From NCBI GenBank assembly GCA_947378615.1, contig CANCKV010000062.1:1-10330 (forward strand): a stretch of DNA of 10,330 nt, in the 5' to 3' direction. Of the stretch, positions 6,585-10,330 are shown piece by piece (position 1 is the first letter of the stretch; every line of letters starts with the position of its first letter). Position numbers and translations under genes: made by a program. The notes beneath the pieces are model-generated. The model made no database searches and had not been told where the DNA came from. It saw only the letters and a list, made by a program, of their open reading frames with translations. The DNA is from Chitinophagaceae bacterium (lineage in GTDB: Bacteria > Bacteroidota > Bacteroidia > Chitinophagales > Chitinophagaceae).

Positions 6585-9500
6585 ATGATGAATAAATTAA
6601 AATTAGCCTTTCTTTTCTTGCTTTTAGTGGTAACGTTAAGCACTAAAGCCCAAATCAAACATGTCTTCGATTCCCAACATGGTGTTTCATTCGAAATGCA
6701 GGATGTCCTTAAAAATGAATTATATCATTGGCCAAAAACATTATTGACCTATCCTGTTACGTTTAATGGCGATTTACAGGCAAAGGATTTGATATTGACC
6801 GACAAGCTGAACAACACAAATGTTCCTTTTCAATTGTCCGATGTCAAAGAAAGTAACGGCAAGTTACTTTCTGCCAAAGTCAATTTTATTGCCGAATTAC
6901 CTACAGGGGGAAAATTCTCTTTTCTTTTACAGAAAAAGGAAGGGCAAGCCAAAGTGTTGCCCAATCTGCCTGTTTCAATCAATAATGTTGGTGACTTTAT
7001 GGAAATCGGCACAGATTCCTTAAGGATTCGTTTGCCCAAAGATGCCGCATTGAATGGTAATGAAGTGCTTGGCCCAATCGTATCCATTAATAATGGTCAG
7101 GGATGGATGGGAAATAATAAGGTAATTAGTCCTAATAAAAAGGCAGTTTCAGTCAAAGGACGTATCATTGAAAAAGGAGATTTGTTTGTAGAATATGAAT
7201 TGACCTATCTATTTGAAGGAGGGGGTGAATACAAAGCCACTACTAAACTGATTTCGGGTTATCCCTTTGTCATTTTTGACGAAGTCATTAATAAGCTGAA
7301 TAAAGAGGATAATGTGAAATTCGAAATGGCATGGACAAACTTCAATCCTGATAAACGATGGGCAAACCAATTTGATAGGGATGATAAACTCGGTGATAAT
7401 AATACGGAGGCGAGTATTCCGATTGATAAGCCTATTTATACCAATTACATTCAGGAAGACCCTCATTGGTTAGGAACAAGTAGTGCTATCGAAGACCCTT
7501 CCAAAGAAATGTTGTTTTACTTACTCCCTTTTGCGGGAAATGCTGTTCGGGAACAATCTCCCCACCTTGCATTTTTTGAGAGTGCCAATAATGGTAGGGA
7601 ATTAGGTGTTTTTGTCTATGATTTTAATAAATGGAAAGATTATGACTATGGAATTTGGCAAACAACGCAAAAGTTAGCCGTTAAATTTCGTTATACCAAT
7701 AACGTCTTGTACTGGAAATATCCACTATCTACGGGAACAAGATGCACTGCCATCGAATTATTACCGACCGAATACTGTAATCTTCAAACTAAGATACTAA
7801 GGGAAAAGCTGAAATCTTTTGGGAGTAATTTGCTAAAATCGGGGTCTAAGAGAGATGTATCAGATATGCAGTTTCGCTATACCGAGATTCTTGAACGTCA
7901 ATACACTTCGCTAAACTTGAACAAGGTGAAGGATTGGCAATTAACTTATGATAGTAAATTTAAAAGACCCGAAAACCCTTTTTTAAAGCCTCAAAAAGAA
8001 CAGCTTACCGCTGAAGAATTTTGTGTTAGGGTAAGTAATTGCCCAATGACTTTTTATCCGTTTGGCGTCAATAATCACCCAGGCGTTCATGCTATTGAAC
8101 ATCGCTTTGTTCCAGGTTATATAATTGAGCAATACCTCCATGTTTACAAACAACTCACCACTGAACAACGTCAAAAAGTAGAGGCGTTAATGTTGGTTTC
8201 TGCCTATATCAATAGTCAGGAAGATATGAATGCCATTCGGAATGGTTTGTCTGGCACAGCGAATATGGCTGCCGACGGATGGTGTGTTCCAGCAGAGATT
8301 GCATTTCTTTTTCCTGAACATCCCCAAGCAAAAGAGTGGTTGGATTACTACCAAAAAGAGGTGGAGATAAATGGCATTTTCTATACAAGACCTGCTGTAA
8401 AGGCGTATGAATCGAAGGGAGGAAGATGGCTCGAAAGTTTGGCTACTTATAATTGGGCATATTTGCGTCCTACAAGTTTTGCCAACATTTCAGGTGTCTT
8501 GTTCGATGGTAAAAATAGATATGCCAATCCATATAATGTTGAAAAAGGGAAATGGTTATCGAATGTTGTCACTGCACCTATTTTTGTGAATAACCAAAAT
8601 GCGGAATTGAAGACCAATATCGAACCCTCTTTGGAAAATAAATTTCAACTCGAACGTCGCTATCCTGCACACGGTGCTCATGGTGGTGGGGTTGCACATC
8701 CTGCCTTTCTTTCCGTTTGGCAGTTAGGTAATTGGCTGAAATATTACGACCCGATTGTTGCCGAAAATCTATTTTGGTTGGGTACTCCAAAATACGATTT
8801 TGAAGATGATGGCAAGCATTCAAATTGGTCGGCTATTACTAAAAAGCTATACGATACAAGCAATACAGGTACAAATCCTCATTTAAAAACGTCAAAATAT
8901 ACAGGTCAAGGAATCATTTTTCGTGCAGGGGTAGGCTCCGATGATGAATTATCCATTCATTTGGACCAAATAGATAAGGGACCGAATTATAGGTGGGGTA
9001 CACAAGGTCACGGAGGTTCAGGAAGTGTCTATTTTTATGCAGCAGGAAAAATATATTCAGGACACCAAAACGAGGCCAATGGCGACCATTCCCAAAATAA
9101 TACTGATGGTGTTTGCAATTTGGGTTTCATGAAAAACAATACTTTTACCAATATTGGTGCAAACGAATTGACCGCCCCCTTGTTCGATTTGGGTGTGGCA
9201 CAATTTGGTCAGTTGTTATCTTCAAAGGACAAGAAACCCTATTCATGGCCCGATTATCTTTCAAGGAGTATTTTAGCTGTAGGAACCGACTATTTCTTGT
9301 TGATTGATGAAAATGCAACATTGTTCCGTGCCTACCATAGATTCGCTTGGTTTGTTGCCAAGAACTATAAGTTTCCCAAAATATTTTTTCTTTCTGAAGA
9401 TGGTATTGGAAAATATTCAACTACTCAAACTACTGATAGCAGAGGTTTTTATAAGGATGCAAGTGGCGAAAGTATTGCGTTGATTACGCACAAACAAAAC

Positions 9501-10330
9501 GTGGAAGTAACAAGTTGCGATTCAAAAAATCCAGAGATTTTGAAGGGTGAACCTATCTTTGACACAAAACCTAAAAGAAATAAGAAATTGCCAAAGGGAA
9601 TTTTCGAGGTCAGTACGCCAAATAGTAATGATGTTGTTTTCTACAAGGAAGATGGAGCTATTTTGGAAAATGAAAGGCAACATATAAATGGAAAAACAGG
9701 CTTAATCAGGTTAAATAAGGATGGCAGTCAAACCATGTCTGTATTTTATGGCAATGTGATTGGTACTGAAAAAGTGATATTCAAGTTTAATCACAATCAA
9801 CTTGGTTGGTCTGCGAATGTGGCCAAGAATGGCGATATTGATGGAAAATGTAAACTGTTAAAACCCGCAATGGTTACAATCGAAGGCAATTTGAGTGGCA
9901 AGAAATTTTATTTGAATGGCAATGCATTGGCAACTTTCAATGCTGATAAGGACTTTACAATCAATATCCCTCAAGGAGAATATTATTGGGAAATAAATAG
10001 CATAGGAGGAACACCACAAACGCCATCCATTGTCAGGACAGAAAATCAAAAGAAGTCGGTTAAGGTGTTTTTCACTAAGTCAAGCACTATTAATTCAACC
10101 CGTATTGAGGTTTCAAAAGATGGAGGAACTTCATGGACCAAAGCGGGTGATTCAAAGGAAAATACTTTCGATTTGCCAATCAGAACAGACATTAAGAAAG
10201 TGCATGTTCGGGTCATAGCACTTGCTGCAAAAGAAAGCTTACCTTCTGATGAGTATCCTATTTATTTTGATGAGGATAAGCCACATTTCCCAGAAGGACT
10301 ACAGTTGAAATTACATACTAATAGAGTTGA
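6585..10330 (+). CDS. Large secreted protein, probable heparinase II/III-like polysaccharide lyase, 3'-truncated
   Basis: One open frame from ATG 6585 (a second ATG follows directly) through 1248 complete codons to the window end with no stop. A Sec signal peptide is visible: MMNKLK, a Leu/Val-rich core, then STKA-Q, with likely cleavage near residue 22. An N-terminal beta-rich region precedes a probable helical domain (about 480-680) with NNHPGVHAIEHRF (ending near H506), NGLSGTANMAADGW (553-566) and GGRWLESLATYNWAY (612-626), as in alpha/alpha-toroid lyases. A His-rich turn AHGAHGGG (695-702) leads to a beta-sandwich. That contains QGHGGSGSVYFYAAGK (807-822), HSQNNTDG (835-842) and SILAVGTDYFLLIDE (895-909), matching the general form of heparinase II/III C-terminal domains (GHxHxDxxSF...YAxGK; PDYFxxxD). 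The usual second His and Asp are missing. Residues from about 1150 look Ig/Fn3-like (SKDGGTSW; a new module seems to start at PEGLQLKL). A lyase is the best guess; family and substrate are unresolved. Confidence 0.8.
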   Translation, partial: MMNKLKLAFLFLLLVVTLSTKAQIKHVFDSQHGVSFEMQDVLKNELYHWPKTLLTYPVTFNGDLQAKDLILTDKLNNTNVPFQLSDVKESNGKLLSAKVNFIAELPTGGKFSFLLQKKEGQAKVLPNLPVSINNVGDFMEIGTDSLRIRLPKDAALNGNEVLGPIVSINNGQGWMGNNKVISPNKKAVSVKGRIIEKGDLFVEYELTYLFEGGGEYKATTKLISGYPFVIFDEVINKLNKEDNVKFEMAWTNFNPDKRWANQFDRDDKLGDNNTEASIPIDKPIYTNYIQEDPHWLGTSSAIEDPSKEMLFYLLPFAGNAVREQSPHLAFFESANNGRELGVFVYDFNKWKDYDYGIWQTTQKLAVKFRYTNNVLYWKYPLSTGTRCTAIELLPTEYCNLQTKILREKLKSFGSNLLKSGSKRDVSDMQFRYTEILERQYTSLNLNKVKDWQLTYDSKFKRPENPFLKPQKEQLTAEEFCVRVSNCPMTFYPFGVNNHPGVHAIEHRFVPGYIIEQYLHVYKQLTTEQRQKVEALMLVSAYINSQEDMNAIRNGLSGTANMAADGWCVPAEIAFLFPEHPQAKEWLDYYQKEVEINGIFYTRPAVKAYESKGGRWLESLATYNWAYLRPTSFANISGVLFDGKNRYANPYNVEKGKWLSNVVTAPIFVNNQNAELKTNIEPSLENKFQLERRYPAHGAHGGGVAHPAFLSVWQLGNWLKYYDPIVAENLFWLGTPKYDFEDDGKHSNWSAITKKLYDTSNTGTNPHLKTSKYTGQGIIFRAGVGSDDELSIHLDQIDKGPNYRWGTQGHGGSGSVYFYAAGKIYSGHQNEANGDHSQNNTDGVCNLGFMKNNTFTNIGANELTAPLFDLGVAQFGQLLSSKDKKPYSWPDYLSRSILAVGTDYFLLIDENATLFRAYHRFAWFVAKNYKFPKIFFLSEDGIGKYSTTQTTDSRGFYKDASGESIALITHKQNVEVTSCDSKNPEILKGEPIFDTKPKRNKKLPKGIFEVSTPNSNDVVFYKEDGAILENERQHINGKTGLIRLNKDGSQTMSVFYGNVIGTEKVIFKFNHNQLGWSANVAKNGDIDGKCKLLKPAMVTIEGNLSGKKFYLNGNALATFNADKDFTINIPQGEYYWEINSIGGTPQTPSIVRTENQKKSVKVFFTKSSTINSTRIEVSKDGGTSWTKAGDSKENTFDLPIRTDIKKVHVRVIALAAKESLPSDEYPIYFDEDKPHFPEGLQLKLHTNRV

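Noticed and set aside
8578..9420. Minus-strand open frames opposite the large enzyme gene (8578-8823 and 9145-9420)
   Set aside because: They are short shadows of a continuous, domain-bearing + strand frame and show no recognisable protein features.

Overview
The window reads as part of a polysaccharide utilization locus (PUL) of a Bacteroidota bacterium. The reasons are an adjacent SusC/SusD pair with textbook family motifs, a third outer-membrane lipoprotein resembling the DUF5017 group, AT-rich DNA, and starts without strong Shine-Dalgarno sequences. The small intergenic repeats are of a kind I associate with the Chitinophagia/Sphingobacteriia side of the phylum, but that placement is only an impression. 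All genes lie on the + strand.

Layout. Bases 2-3199 encode the body of a SusC-type TonB-dependent transporter whose 5' end (signal peptide and first part of the carboxypeptidase-D-like domain) lies before the window. After 23 bases comes a SusD-type lipoprotein (3223-5106). It is unusual in carrying a glycine-rich, twice-repeated beta-type insert of about 86 residues near its middle. A 77-base gap made largely of heptanucleotide tandem repeats leads to a third lipoprotein (5184-6197), probably an accessory surface glycan-binding protein in the SusE/F position. A 387-base non-coding stretch (6198-6584) holds a cluster of small repeats: a perfect 33-base palindrome, diverged copies of a 27-base element, and two copies of a 24-base unit. 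From 6585 to the window edge runs one uninterrupted frame of at least 1248 codons for a large secreted protein. It resembles heparinase II/III-type polysaccharide lyases and is cut off by the end of the window.

How they would work together (inference from the known SusCD paradigm). The surface lipoproteins capture a glycan, the large secreted enzyme cuts it, and the SusC barrel with its SusD lid imports the oligosaccharides using TonB energy. The substrate cannot be read from this window. The lyase-like fold would favour a uronic-acid-containing polysaccharide, but the catalytic motifs are divergent and this is not secure.

I do not see a wholly new system. The parts most worth a second look are the insert in the SusD protein, the divergent large lyase-like protein, and the dense repeat island directly before it.
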